Source: CAUTUX01 sp963542015
GTDB taxonomy: Bacteria; Bacillota; Clostridia; Christensenellales; CAG-917
Length of the DNA stretch: 64,000 nt
Direction: 5' to 3'
NCBI GenBank assembly: GCA_963542015.1
Contig: CAUTUX010000007.1
Coordinates: forward strand, 1 to 64,000
Shown: positions 43,376 through 52,003 of the stretch, one piece after another
Layout of the letters: the number at the start of each line of letters is the position of its first letter
Numbering within the stretch: the first letter of the stretch is position 1
The notes under the pieces: model-generated
Database searches by the model: none
Seen by the model: the letters and a program-made list of their open reading frames with translations, nothing else
What the model was told of the DNA's origin: nothing
Program-made: the position numbers and the translations under genes

Positions 43376-44155
43376 TTATATATCTTCTCTTAATATTAAT
43401 AAATCTGTACTATTCAAATCTTTAACTTCAATTATTCCACTATCTATATTTTTTTTGAATAAAGCTTTGCCATCTTTTATTGTACATGGAAATTCAGAAC
43501 TATGCTCGTCTGAACATCCTAATGCACAGATATAATTGCCGTTTTTTAAAATTGTGTCAATATCAGCTGTAATTTCTCCGACACTACCCTCAACGCAGTT
43601 TCTTAATTTAACACTATAGCTAAAAGCTAATAAGTTATTAGCTTCTATAATGTTTCCATTTTTTAACATTTTTTTAATGTCGGTTGTATTAATTACATTG
43701 TTGTTTTTGTCTTTGAGTAGGGTAACGACTCGAACATTAAAACCTTGTTCTCTTAAAGTATTAAAATCAGATTCTCTATTTCTGCCAAATTTAAAGTCTT
43801 CTCCAACAACCATTTCTTGTATATTGTATTGTTTTTTAATTTTTGATAAAAAATCCGCTGCTGACATATTTTTAAATGATTGATCCATTGTGGCACTGAT
43901 TAAAAGTTGAACACCTAACTTTGAAAAAAGTTTTTTTCTTTTTTCAAAATCATAAATTGGTTCAGTTTTCCCAGTATATGATGAAATGTCATTTGAGAAT
44001 GTAAAGACGGCAAGGTTAGCATTTAGTTTTTCAGCTTCTTCTTGAGCATATACTAACAATGCCTTATGTCCTAAATGAAAAGCATCAAAATAACCTAAAG
44101 CAAGAACAATTGGAGCCTTATCAATATTTGATTTGTTAAAATTTATTGTCTTCAT
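43376..44155 (-). CDS. ribF: RibF-type FAD synthetase without a recognisable riboflavin kinase domain
   Basis: The first 155 residues are the nucleotidyltransferase module that adenylates FMN to FAD: ALGYFDAFHLGHKALL (19-34), VVGEDFKFGRNRESDF and the NTTDIKKML segment. Full-length RibF is about 300-315 residues and its C-terminal kinase carries a GRxLGFPTAN-like motif; this protein has 259 residues and its last 85 show only a degraded equivalent (SYSVKLRNCVEGSVGEITAD). It overlaps truB by four bases, the standard truB-ribF pairing. Confidence 0.82.
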   Translation of the reverse strand: MKTINFNKSNIDKAPIVLALGYFDAFHLGHKALLVYAQEEAEKLNANLAVFTFSNDISSYTGKTEPIYDFEKRKKLFSKLGVQLLISATMDQSFKNMSAADFLSKIKKQYNIQEMVVGEDFKFGRNRESDFNTLREQGFNVRVVTLLKDKNNNVINTTDIKKMLKNGNIIEANNLLAFSYSVKLRNCVEGSVGEITADIDTILKNGNYICALGCSDEHSSEFPCTIKDGKALFKKNIDSGIIEVKDLNSTDLLILREDI

Positions 44156-45003
44156 AAGCGTACTTTAAATTTAAATCCTCCATTTGTATCGCAGCCATAT
44201 CCCAGAAATGTACCGTTATAATATAATGCGATATCCTCCCCGCTTCCGACATGTATTTCTTGTCCATACATAAGTCGCTTATATTCATATTCATTCACTA
44301 TCTTTTTTTGCATGTTATTTATAAGAAAATCTGAAGACAATAAAAATTTTTCTGGATTAGCTTCTATTTCTTCAATTGTATGTGATTTTTCAATCGTAAA
44401 GTTACCAGACTTAGTTCTAACGAGTGAAATCATCGTAGCTAAAGAATTGAGCTTTGTCGCCATATCCCTACAAATTGATCTTATATATGTTCCTGAACCG
44501 CACTCTATTATTAGCTCAAGTTTGTTCTCAAAATAACTAAGAATTTTAATTTCCTTTATTTCTATGACTGAAGGTTTAAGTTCGACTTTTATCCCTTCTC
44601 TTGCTAATTTATATGCTCTAACTCCATTAATTGATTTTGCTGAATACTCTGGTGGAATTTGTTCCTGTCTGCCTAAAAATAAAGGAAGTATATTCTCAAT
44701 TTCTTCTAATTTTGGAATATTCGTAGTTGTGTTGAGTTTAACCCCAGTTCTATCGTATGTGTCTGTATCATATCCAAAATCAAAAACTGCATTATATGTT
44801 TTATCTTTATTGAGTGAGTATTCAAAAAATCGTGTACAGTTACCAACAGCTATCGGCAAAACTCCTGTTGCCATCGGATCAAGTGTTCCAAGATGTCCAG
44901 CTTTTTTGATGTTAAACTGTTTTTTTAATATATATGAAATTTTGTTTACAATCTGTCTAGATGTACATCCTTCTGGCTTATAGAGATTATAGAAACCATT
45001 CAC
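44152..45003 (-). CDS. truB: tRNA pseudouridine-55 synthase
   Basis: TruB forms pseudouridine 55 in the tRNA T-loop. It has 283 residues. The catalytic aspartate is in GHLGTLDPMATGVLPIAVG; QIPPEYSAKSINGVRAYKLAREG and ECGSGTYIRSICRD are conserved blocks. The C-terminal part is a small PUA-like region. It follows nrnA by one base in the rimP-ribF operon. Confidence 0.96.
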   Translation of the reverse strand: MNGFYNLYKPEGCTSRQIVNKISYILKKQFNIKKAGHLGTLDPMATGVLPIAVGNCTRFFEYSLNKDKTYNAVFDFGYDTDTYDRTGVKLNTTTNIPKLEEIENILPLFLGRQEQIPPEYSAKSINGVRAYKLAREGIKVELKPSVIEIKEIKILSYFENKLELIIECGSGTYIRSICRDMATKLNSLATMISLVRTKSGNFTIEKSHTIEEIEANPEKFLLSSDFLINNMQKKIVNEYEYKRLMYGQEIHVGSGEDIALYYNGTFLGYGCDTNGGFKFKVRL

Positions 45004-45004
45004 T

Positions 45005-45967
45005 TTATTTTATACAGCTCCTTGCAGCGTCTAACAATAGCTGTTTTGCTTTCATGGGACTTCCGTCTATTCTACATCCAGCCGCCCTAACATGTCCTCC
45101 ACCATTAAATTTACTAGCTATGTCTATGGCATTGTATTCATCTTTTGTTCTAATACTTACTTTTGAAAATCCCTTTTCACTTTCAGATATTGCAAAAGCT
45201 ATTTTTACAGTTTCAATATCTAACAACATGTTAATTGTTCCTTCGGTATCTGATGAAACAGTGTCGGTTTCTCTAAAGTCTTTGGTTGTAAAGATTACAA
45301 AAGCAATTTTATTATTATCAAACATCTCACATTTTGATAATGCTCTATTTCTTAATTTAAAAGCATTTACAGAAACATCTCTATAAAGTTTTTGAATTAT
45401 TTCACCAGAATTGATTCCTTCGTCCAAGAGTATCCCAGATATGTCATGTGTGTGCTTGGTAGTACTATCAAAAGCGAAACACCCAGTATCTGTAACTATA
45501 CCAGCAAAAATGTATGATGCAATGAGCTTATTTAATCCTCCCATTGCAATAACGAGATCATATAACAGTTCCGTAGTTGAAGCTGCTTTATAGTTAAGCC
45601 ATAACTGTTTTGCAAATTGAATGTGACTCTTGTGATGATCTATAGAGATTGTATTTTTGCTCAAAATAAATGAATCGTACATTGCCCCAAGTCGCTTACT
45701 ATCTCCAGTATCGAGAGATATAGATAGGTCGTGTACCTTATAGTCTTTCTCGTGTTTTATAAGCCTTGCATTTTGAAAATATAGAAATCTTGCGGGTATG
45801 TCAGAGTCGATATACATATCAACTTCCTTACCTCTTTTCCTACACAATTCATACATAATCAAAACTGAAGAAATTGCATCACAATCAGGATTGATGTGCC
45901 CATACAATGAAATTGTCTTTGCACTGTCTATAGACTTGATTATTTCATCAATTATCTGTTCTTTCAT
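45005..45967 (-). CDS. nrnA: DHH-family bifunctional oligoribonuclease/PAP phosphatase
   Basis: NrnA degrades short RNA oligonucleotides and dephosphorylates 3'-phosphoadenosine 5'-phosphate. It has 320 residues. DHH metal motifs are GHINPDCDAISS, DTGDSKRLG and SIDHHKSH; the DHHA1 domain ends with FNGGGHVRAAGCRI. It overlaps rbfA by 20 bases. Confidence 0.94.
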   Translation of the reverse strand: MKEQIIDEIIKSIDSAKTISLYGHINPDCDAISSVLIMYELCRKRGKEVDMYIDSDIPARFLYFQNARLIKHEKDYKVHDLSISLDTGDSKRLGAMYDSFILSKNTISIDHHKSHIQFAKQLWLNYKAASTTELLYDLVIAMGGLNKLIASYIFAGIVTDTGCFAFDSTTKHTHDISGILLDEGINSGEIIQKLYRDVSVNAFKLRNRALSKCEMFDNNKIAFVIFTTKDFRETDTVSSDTEGTINMLLDIETVKIAFAISESEKGFSKVSIRTKDEYNAIDIASKFNGGGHVRAAGCRIDGSPMKAKQLLLDAARSCIK

Positions 45968-46313
45968 CCTTTGATATCTCTTTTAAAATTTCATCAATTT
46001 TACTTCCATATACTGCTGAGTTATCCAATTCAAATATTAAGTCAGGAATGTTTCTTATACTCATTAAATCTTTCAGCTGATTTCTTATAAAGGCTTTAGC
46101 CTCTTTTATGAGTTTCAAACATGTTTCTTTTACTTTAAGGTCATCATCAAGAATTGATAAATATACCTTTGCATATTTAAGATCTTTTGTGGCTTTTACA
46201 CCAGTGCAATTTATAAGGACATCCGCAAGTCTTGGATCTTTTAAGTTTGATATAACTGAAGTAACCTGTTTTTGAATTTCAGCATTAATTCTGTTTATCT
46301 TGATGTCCGCCAT
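45948..46313 (-). CDS. rbfA: 30S ribosome-binding factor RbfA
   Basis: RbfA helps 16S rRNA 5'-end maturation and 30S assembly, important in the cold. It has 121 residues with the KH-like core: RINAEIQKQVTSVISNLKDPRL, KATKDLKYAKVYLSIL and RNIPDLIFELDNS. It overlaps the infB stop by one base (TAATG). Confidence 0.95.
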   Translation of the reverse strand: MADIKINRINAEIQKQVTSVISNLKDPRLADVLINCTGVKATKDLKYAKVYLSILDDDLKVKETCLKLIKEAKAFIRNQLKDLMSIRNIPDLIFELDNSAVYGSKIDEILKEISKDERTDN

Positions 46314-48757
46314 TATTTTCCTACTTCTTCAAGAGAATAACATTCAATTGTGTCTCCAACCTTTATATCCTGGAAGTTTGCCAATTGAATACCACAGTCA
46401 AAGTTGATATTCATCTCTTTAACATCATCTTTCTCATGTTTCAAAGATGCTATTAATCCATCATATTCAACTTTTCCATTTCTTATAATTCTTGCTTTAC
46501 ATCCTTTTATAATCTTTCCATCAATTACATGTGAACCAGCTATGACGCCTACACCAGTTATCTTGAATATATTACGTACTTCAGCAATACCATTGAGTTT
46601 TTCAGTGTATGTTGGTTTAAGCATTCCTTTAATTGCATTCTCAACATCTTCAATTGCATTGTATATTACATTGTAGTATTTGATTTCAATGTGTTTTGCT
46701 TTGGCGAGTAATGTTGCATTGGAATCTGACCTTACATTAAACCCTATAATAACTGCATCAGCAGTATCCGCAAGGTTTATATCACTTTCGTTGATAACAC
46801 CAACCGCACTATGAATTACATTGATCTCAACTTCATCATTGGTTAACTTTTCAAGTGATTCTTTTAATGCCTCTGCTGAACCTTGAACATCAGCTTTTAT
46901 TATAATCTTCAAAGTCTTTAAATCTTCTGACTTAATTTTATCAAACAAATCATTCAGAGAAACTTTGGATTCCTTTCCTGTAAAGGTTGCTTTTTTAATC
47001 TTTCTTTCATTTGCAAGTTGTTTTGCAAATTTTTCATCTTCTAGAACATAAAGTACATCACCAGCTTGAGGTACCTCATCCCAACCAGATACAGATACTG
47101 GAATCGAAGGACCTGCTGATTTAATATTCTTTCCCTTATCCGAAATCATAGTTTTAATTTTTCCAGTTGCTGTTCCTGCTATAACGAAATCACCAACTTT
47201 CAATGTTCCTTTCTGAACAAGTACATTCGCTATTTTACCTAGTCCCTTATCCATCTTTGCTTCTACTATTGAACCAACTGCTTTTCTATCTTTATTCGCT
47301 TTTAATTCTCTTGTTTCAGCAAGAATTAGAATACTTTCGAGTAAGTTTGGTATTCCCAAACCTGTTTTTGCAGATACTTTAGCTACTATTGTATCTCCAC
47401 CCCATTCTTCAGGAATTATGTTGTGTTCTGATAACTGCTGTAGGATTCTATCTGGATTTGCAGCAGGTTTATCCATTTTATTTACAGCAACTAAGATTGG
47501 AACATTTGCCAATTTTGCATGGTTTATTGCTTCAATTGTCTGTGGCATAACTCCATCATCAGCAGCCACAACAAGTACTGCAATATCCGTTACCATTGCT
47601 CCTCTTGCTCTCATTGTGGTAAATGCTTCGTGTCCAGGAGTATCAAGGAATGTAATTGGTCTCTCATCCAACATTACTGTATATGCACCTATGTGCTGTG
47701 TGATACCGCCAGCTTCTCCACTAGTTACACTTGATTTTCTAATATAATCCAACAAAGATGTCTTACCATGGTCTACATGTCCCATGATAGTTACTACTGG
47801 TGGTCTAACCTCAGCTTTTTCAATATCCTGAATATCCTGTTCTTCCAACATCGCCATTAGTTTTTCTTCATTTGTCTGATCAGGTTTTAATTCAAGAGTT
47901 ATATTAAATTCACCAGCTATCAATTCTGCAGTGTCAAAATCAATATCTTCATTGATTGTCTTATTTATTCCTAACTGGAATAATGTTCTGATAATTTCAG
48001 CACCCGTCTTTCCTATCTTTTCACTTAATACTTTTATAGGCACTGGATTCTGGGTTATAACTGCATGTTCTATAACTATTTGATTCTGTTGCGATGCTTG
48101 TTTCTTCTTTTTTACTTTTCCATATAACCTTACTGAAAGTTCATCATCATCTTCAACCGCCTTGGATTCATCTATAATGTATCCTCTTTTCATCAGATCA
48201 CGAATGTTTGTTTTCTTTGAATCTTCAAATTTCTTTGTTGAATCATTCTTTGTTTTCTTTTGCTGAGATTTTGCAGCTGTTGGAATTTCAGCCATATATG
48301 ACTGACTGACACCACCTTGGTTGGTAGGTCTGTTTTGTACAGGTCTATTTACAAATGGTTTTCTCTCTCTTGTAGCTGGCTTTTCTTCTATTTTGTCTTT
48401 CTTTTTAAATACTGTTTTGCCATCACTATATTTAATGATATATCCAGTACTTCTATCTTGAACTTCAATAACTTTTACTTCAGTTGATTCTTTTTCTTCT
48501 TTTTTTTCAGGTTCTACAGATTTTACTTCTTCTGGCTCTTTTTCTTTAACTTCAACTTTCTTTTCTACTTCAGCTGGTATTTCTACCTCTTCTCCCTTAC
48601 TTTTTGCTAATGCTTCCTCATCAGCTTTCTTAGCTGCAAGTTCTTCATTCTTCTTTTTTTCTATAAGGTCATTTATCTTCTTTTCTGTTTTCTCATGCAG
48701 TTCACTATAATCACGCTTTAATTTTGATAAAATGTTTTGTATATCTTTTGTTTCCAT
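46313..48757 (-). CDS. infB: Translation initiation factor IF-2
   Basis: IF-2 is the GTPase that brings initiator tRNA to the 30S subunit. It has 814 residues. A charged Lys/Glu-rich N-terminal region (1-215) is followed by the IF2_N-like segment and the G domain: G1 GHVDHGKTSLLDYI, G3 DTPGHEAF, G4 NKMDKP. C-terminal domains follow, with VQGSAEALKESLEK. It lies in the conserved nusA-ylxR-infB-rbfA order, two bases after ylxR. Confidence 0.97.
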   Translation of the reverse strand: METKDIQNILSKLKRDYSELHEKTEKKINDLIEKKKNEELAAKKADEEALAKSKGEEVEIPAEVEKKVEVKEKEPEEVKSVEPEKKEEKESTEVKVIEVQDRSTGYIIKYSDGKTVFKKKDKIEEKPATRERKPFVNRPVQNRPTNQGGVSQSYMAEIPTAAKSQQKKTKNDSTKKFEDSKKTNIRDLMKRGYIIDESKAVEDDDELSVRLYGKVKKKKQASQQNQIVIEHAVITQNPVPIKVLSEKIGKTGAEIIRTLFQLGINKTINEDIDFDTAELIAGEFNITLELKPDQTNEEKLMAMLEEQDIQDIEKAEVRPPVVTIMGHVDHGKTSLLDYIRKSSVTSGEAGGITQHIGAYTVMLDERPITFLDTPGHEAFTTMRARGAMVTDIAVLVVAADDGVMPQTIEAINHAKLANVPILVAVNKMDKPAANPDRILQQLSEHNIIPEEWGGDTIVAKVSAKTGLGIPNLLESILILAETRELKANKDRKAVGSIVEAKMDKGLGKIANVLVQKGTLKVGDFVIAGTATGKIKTMISDKGKNIKSAGPSIPVSVSGWDEVPQAGDVLYVLEDEKFAKQLANERKIKKATFTGKESKVSLNDLFDKIKSEDLKTLKIIIKADVQGSAEALKESLEKLTNDEVEINVIHSAVGVINESDINLADTADAVIIGFNVRSDSNATLLAKAKHIEIKYYNVIYNAIEDVENAIKGMLKPTYTEKLNGIAEVRNIFKITGVGVIAGSHVIDGKIIKGCKARIIRNGKVEYDGLIASLKHEKDDVKEMNINFDCGIQLANFQDIKVGDTIECYSLEEVGK

Positions 48758-48759
48758 CT

Positions 48760-49020
48760 TTAACCTTTCATATATTTTTTTAATTTTTCATATTCACTTT
48801 CTGCAACATTTTTTCTTAAGATCTTATCTAAAACTCTTGTTCTGCATGCTTTGTTTAGACAGCTCTCATTATTGTGTATGTACATTCCTCGTCCAGCTAT
48901 CTTTTTTTCATTATCAAATATCAATTCACCGTTGATAACTGCAAATCTTACTAATTCACTTTTGTCCGCATGCTCTCTACAGACAATACAGCGTCTTGTA
49001 CTCTTTGCAAGATTACCCAT
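48760..49020 (-). CDS. YlxR family RNA-binding protein
   Basis: This 86-residue protein has the YlxR (DUF448) signature: RRCIVCREHADKSELVRFA, KIAGRGMYIHNNESCLNKAC and a basic C-terminus. It is thought to bind nucleic acid and sits between nusA and infB in most Bacillota. It overlaps the nusA stop by one base. Confidence 0.94.
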   Translation of the reverse strand: MGNLAKSTRRCIVCREHADKSELVRFAVINGELIFDNEKKIAGRGMYIHNNESCLNKACRTRVLDKILRKNVAESEYEKLKKYMKG

Positions 49021-50198
49021 TAATTCTTCAGCAACTCCTCTAGTCCAGGGCTTACAACTTCGCTATCTTCGGATGATATAAAGTTTTCAATATCTTTTGG
49101 AAGATCTACGCTACTCTCAATTTCCTTGCTGTATGATGAATACTGTTTAACATCAATTCTCCATTCAGTGAGTTTCGCAGCTAGTCTTGCATTCTGACCA
49201 TTTTTACCAATAGCAAGACTTAACTGTTCATCTTCAACAATTACTTCAGCTTTCTTATTTTCTTCATCAAGCATAATCATAAGTATTTTTGCTGGGCTCA
49301 ATGCATGTGTGATGTATTGCTGTATATCATCTGTATATTGAATAACATCAATCTTTTCACCATTTAGTTCTTGTACGACAGAATTTATTCTCAATCCTTT
49401 TTGACCAATACATGCACCTACTGGATCGATATTTATATCATCGGAGTAAACTGACATCTTAGTTCTGAAACCAGCTTCTCTTACAACATTTTTAATTTTA
49501 ACTAATCCTGCTTTTATTTCAGGAACTTCATTCTCAAACAGTCTGCGAACAAATCCTGGGGCACTTCTTGAAACTATAACTTGCAAAGATTTCCCATGTT
49601 CCTTTATATGCTTTACATATACTTTAATGCGGTCACCAACATTGTATGTTTCAGTTCTTACTTGATCTTGTCTAGACATTACTCCTTCCATTTGAGTAGC
49701 AGTTATTTCAACATATACAAAACCACCATCAACTCTTCTTATTACAGCAGGAACAATCTCATTACAATATCCACTCATTTCTTTATTTATTCTTTCTTTC
49801 TTTTCATCATTTAGTCTTTGTAGGACAACTTGTTTTGCAGCCTGTGAAGAAATTCTTCCAAAAATTACTGCTGGATTTATGTCTATAAGGATCATCTCAC
49901 CTAACTGTGCATCAGCTTTTATTTTCTTTGCATCTTCTATCCAAATTTCAGTATCGTCATCAATTACCTTGTCTACAACTTTCATGTAGCCGTATACACT
50001 GACAGATCTACTTTCTTTGTTCATAACTACTTTTATAGGGAATTGCTCGCCAAATTCTTTTTTGTATGCAGATGCAATACCATCTTGAATAGCGTTAATG
50101 ACTTTTTCTTCTTCAAATTTACCTTCTTTTACAAGCAAATCTAATGCATCGAAAAATTCTTCAATATCAATACCCGTAACTTTTTTCTTTCTTGCCAT
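49020..50198 (-). CDS. nusA: Transcription termination/antitermination factor NusA
   Basis: NusA binds RNA polymerase and modulates pausing and termination. It has 392 residues: an N-terminal polymerase-binding domain (1-125), an S1 domain (about 130-200; IRRVDGGFVYVEI), then two KH domains (GACIGQKGLRINSVVQEL and LAIGKNGQNARLAAKLT). As in other Bacillota there are no C-terminal acidic repeats. GGAGG upstream fixes the start. Confidence 0.97.
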   Translation of the reverse strand: MARKKKVTGIDIEEFFDALDLLVKEGKFEEEKVINAIQDGIASAYKKEFGEQFPIKVVMNKESRSVSVYGYMKVVDKVIDDDTEIWIEDAKKIKADAQLGEMILIDINPAVIFGRISSQAAKQVVLQRLNDEKKERINKEMSGYCNEIVPAVIRRVDGGFVYVEITATQMEGVMSRQDQVRTETYNVGDRIKVYVKHIKEHGKSLQVIVSRSAPGFVRRLFENEVPEIKAGLVKIKNVVREAGFRTKMSVYSDDINIDPVGACIGQKGLRINSVVQELNGEKIDVIQYTDDIQQYITHALSPAKILMIMLDEENKKAEVIVEDEQLSLAIGKNGQNARLAAKLTEWRIDVKQYSSYSKEIESSVDLPKDIENFISSEDSEVVSPGLEELLKN

Positions 50199-50206
50199 AA
50201 TTCCTC

Positions 50207-50674
50207 CTAGAATTTAATGTATGGTCTAAATTTATATGCCTGTCTGCTATATTCTTTTTCTTTATTTCCTACTTTTATAACGACAGTATTTTCATCATAT
50301 TTAATCAAAATACCATGAGACTTTCCACCCTTAACTTCAATGTCTACTCCAAGAGCTCTTCTGAAATCATCATCTGTTAGGATCTCTCTATCTAGTCCCT
50401 GTGATGAGACATTTAAGCAATATGCTTCTCCAAACTCTTCTTCATACCTATCAAGTATTTCAGATACTTTGTTATGAACTTTCTCGCAATCATCGAAAGT
50501 AATTCCATCTTTATGCCAGATATACACTGATATGTTCAAACTGTTGTATGAATCACTGAATTCAACTTCAACAGTCTCATAACCCAAATCAGCAACTGTG
50601 GCACTTATGGCTTCGGTAATTTCATGTGCTTTTGCTTCATTAACCTTATATTTTTCTAATACTTTAGTATTCAT
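50207..50674 (-). CDS. rimP: Ribosome maturation factor RimP
   Basis: RimP assists 30S assembly. It has 155 residues, the usual length. The N-terminal domain has LGYETVEVEFSDSYNSLNISVYI, followed by DCEKVHNKVSEIL and the signature NVSSQGLDREI (SSPGLDR-like; the usual Pro is Gln here). It is the first gene of the long translation operon running to ribF. Confidence 0.95.
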   Translation of the reverse strand: MNTKVLEKYKVNEAKAHEITEAISATVADLGYETVEVEFSDSYNSLNISVYIWHKDGITFDDCEKVHNKVSEILDRYEEEFGEAYCLNVSSQGLDREILTDDDFRRALGVDIEVKGGKSHGILIKYDENTVVIKVGNKEKEYSRQAYKFRPYIKF

Positions 50675-50690
50675 ATCCCTATATAAAATT

Positions 50691-50711
50691 AAAAGTGAGC
50701 CGAGCTCACCT
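50691..50711 (-). promoter_or_regulatory. Hairpin plus T-run in the rimP-nusA leader, possible attenuator
   Basis: On the minus strand GTGAGC, a 3-base loop TCG, GCTCAC and then TTTTAATTTT form a small intrinsic-terminator-like hairpin about 20 bases before the rimP start. An upstream TCAC could pair with the GTGA of its first arm as an alternative fold. Regulation of this operon by NusA-dependent termination is plausible but inferred. Confidence 0.4.
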
Positions 50712-50831
50712 TCAAGTGAATTAATTCTAACACGGAACCCGACATCTGTGCAATCAAAATTGCTTGCTTGGATTAGTTAGTTTTTATAAAAAACAAATAG
50801 TGTTATAACTAATAAAAACGGAGGCACTTTG

Positions 50832-51312
50832 ATGTCAGAAAATCAAAGTATTGAATATAAAAAATCATGGCACGATGAATATCTAAAGTGGATATGTGCC
50901 TTTGCAAATGCACAAATTGACAAGTAATACAAAAAACATGCAATGAATGTACGGCATTAGGAGCTGAAATTCCACAATATGAATTAGCTGGCAACACATT
51001 ACGAATACACTTAAAAGCATTAAAAAGTGCTTTGATTAATGATTTCAAAGCACCAAAGCACCAAAGCACCAAAGCACCGCCTTACCAGGACATTATTTTA
51101 TGAGTGCAGCAGATATTAATGATGATAAATTGATATCCAACATTAAAGAGATTATAAAAAATGAACCTTCTATTTTTCAAGATGCTATTGGCTTAAACCT
51201 TGGTATTAGTCGTAGGGTTGTACCAAACTACATTAATATTCTTAGAAATGCTAACAAGATCATTCTATGGGAAGCAAACGAGACGGATATTGGAAAATTA
51301 TTGATTAATTGA
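50832..51312 (+). pseudogene. Remnant of an AlbA_2/Schlafen-type putative DNA-binding ATPase gene
   Basis: Three pieces of one family are visible in different frames. The first is an intact start with GGAGG and 31 codons (MSENQSIEYKKSWHDEYLKW, then ICAFANAQ), ending at a stop at 50925. The second is a C-terminal piece from about 50920 (TCNECTALGAEIPQYEL, NTLRIHLKALKSAL). The third is a winged-helix tail at 51100-51312 (GLNLGISRRVVPNYINIL). The whole central domain, about 1 kb in relatives, is missing, so the gene is dead. An 8-bp tandem repeat (51046-51077) breaks the frame between the second and third pieces. A TATAAC box lies upstream at about 50801-50806. Such genes are typical accessory genes next to tRNA clusters. 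Confidence 0.75.
51046..51077 (+). repeat. Four tandem copies of an 8-bp unit (CAAAGCAC)
   Basis: Four perfect copies lie inside the decayed AlbA_2-type gene. Eight is not a multiple of three, so each copy gained or lost shifts the reading frame. With three copies the C-terminal piece and the winged-helix tail would be in one frame. Confidence 0.9.
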
Positions 51313-51344
51313 TTTTTTAGATTTTCAATAAAATTCTTGGAATT

Positions 51345-51383
51345 AAAAAATAAAACGGACTGTGGTTTTTGAGCAGTCCGTTT
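51345..51383 (-). terminator. Terminator of the six-tRNA operon
   Basis: On the minus strand a 9-bp stem (51375-51383 with 51353-51361) is followed by a T-run (A-run at 51345-51350 on the plus strand), just past tRNA-Tyr. Confidence 0.8.
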
Positions 51384-51390
51384 ACTCTAT

Positions 51391-51475
<85 letters not shown>

Positions 51476-51478
51476 AAC

Positions 51479-51554
51479 TGGAGCTGGTGATCGGAATCGA
51501 ACCAACAACCTGCTGATTACAAATCAGCTGCTCTGCCAATTGAGCTACACCAGC
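51479..51554 (-). tRNA. tRNA-Thr (anticodon TGT)
   Basis: The 76-nt cloverleaf has acceptor GCTGGTG with CACCAGC, anticodon stem GCTGA/TCAGC with loop TTTGTAA, discriminator T and encoded CCA. Confidence 0.94.
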
Positions 51555-51567
51555 ATATATATTTATA

Positions 51568-51643
51568 TGGTGCCTCGAGACGGACTCGAACCATCGACAC
51601 AAGGATTTTCAGTCCTATGCTCTACCAACTGAGCTACCGAGGC
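51568..51643 (-). tRNA. tRNA-Phe (anticodon GAA)
   Basis: The 76-nt cloverleaf has acceptor GCCTCGG with TCGAGGC, D-arm GCTCAGTTGGTAGAGC, anticodon loop CTGAAAA, discriminator A and encoded CCA. The outermost anticodon-stem pair appears to be a T-T mismatch. Confidence 0.92.
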
Positions 51644-51649
51644 AAGCAT

Positions 51650-51726
51650 TGGCGACTCTGAGGGGGCTCGAACCCCTGACCTCCAGCGTGACAGGCTGGC
51701 GTACTAACCAACTGTACTACAGAGCC
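51650..51726 (-). tRNA. tRNA-Asp (anticodon GTC)
   Basis: The 77-nt cloverleaf has acceptor GGCTCTG with CAGAGTC, anticodon stem CCAGC/GCTGG with loop CTGTCAC, discriminator G as expected for aspartate, and encoded CCA. Confidence 0.94.
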
Positions 51727-51737
51727 AAAAAATTTCA

Positions 51738-51814
51738 TGGTGGGCCTTCACGGACTCGAACCGCGGACCAATCGGTTATGAGCCGACCGCTCTAACCAAC
51801 TGAGCTAAAGGCCC
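51738..51814 (-). tRNA. tRNA with anticodon CAT (elongator Met or lysidine-type Ile)
   Basis: The 77-nt cloverleaf has acceptor GGGCCTT with AAGGCCC, anticodon stem GTCGG/CCGAT with loop CTCATAA, and encoded CCA. CAT can be elongator methionine or isoleucine-2 (modified by TilS). It lacks initiator features such as three G-C pairs in the anticodon stem. I cannot settle its identity from sequence alone. Confidence 0.9.
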
Positions 51815-51822
51815 TGAAATTT

Positions 51823-51899
<77 letters not shown>

Positions 51900-51935
51900 A
51901 CATTGAATTTTATTCCTCTTCTCGAAGACTAATAA

Positions 51936-51964
51936 AGTATATAATTGACATCTATAAGTGTCAA
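51936..51964 (-). promoter_or_regulatory. Consensus promoter of the six-tRNA operon
   Basis: On the minus strand a perfect TTGACA (51959-51964), 17 bases and TATACT (51936-51941) give a predicted start about 30 bases before tRNA-Pro. It is the closest match to consensus in the window. Confidence 0.85.
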
Positions 51965-52003
51965 GCTTTCATATCCACTAATTTAAACTTTTTTGCTAAT
52001 CGT

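Noticed and set aside
50809..51072. Minus-strand frame over the decayed AlbA_2-type gene
   Set aside because: No ribosome site or family match; the plus-strand remnants explain the region.
51046..51077. CRISPR-like array
   Set aside because: The units are 8 bp, directly adjacent and without spacers.
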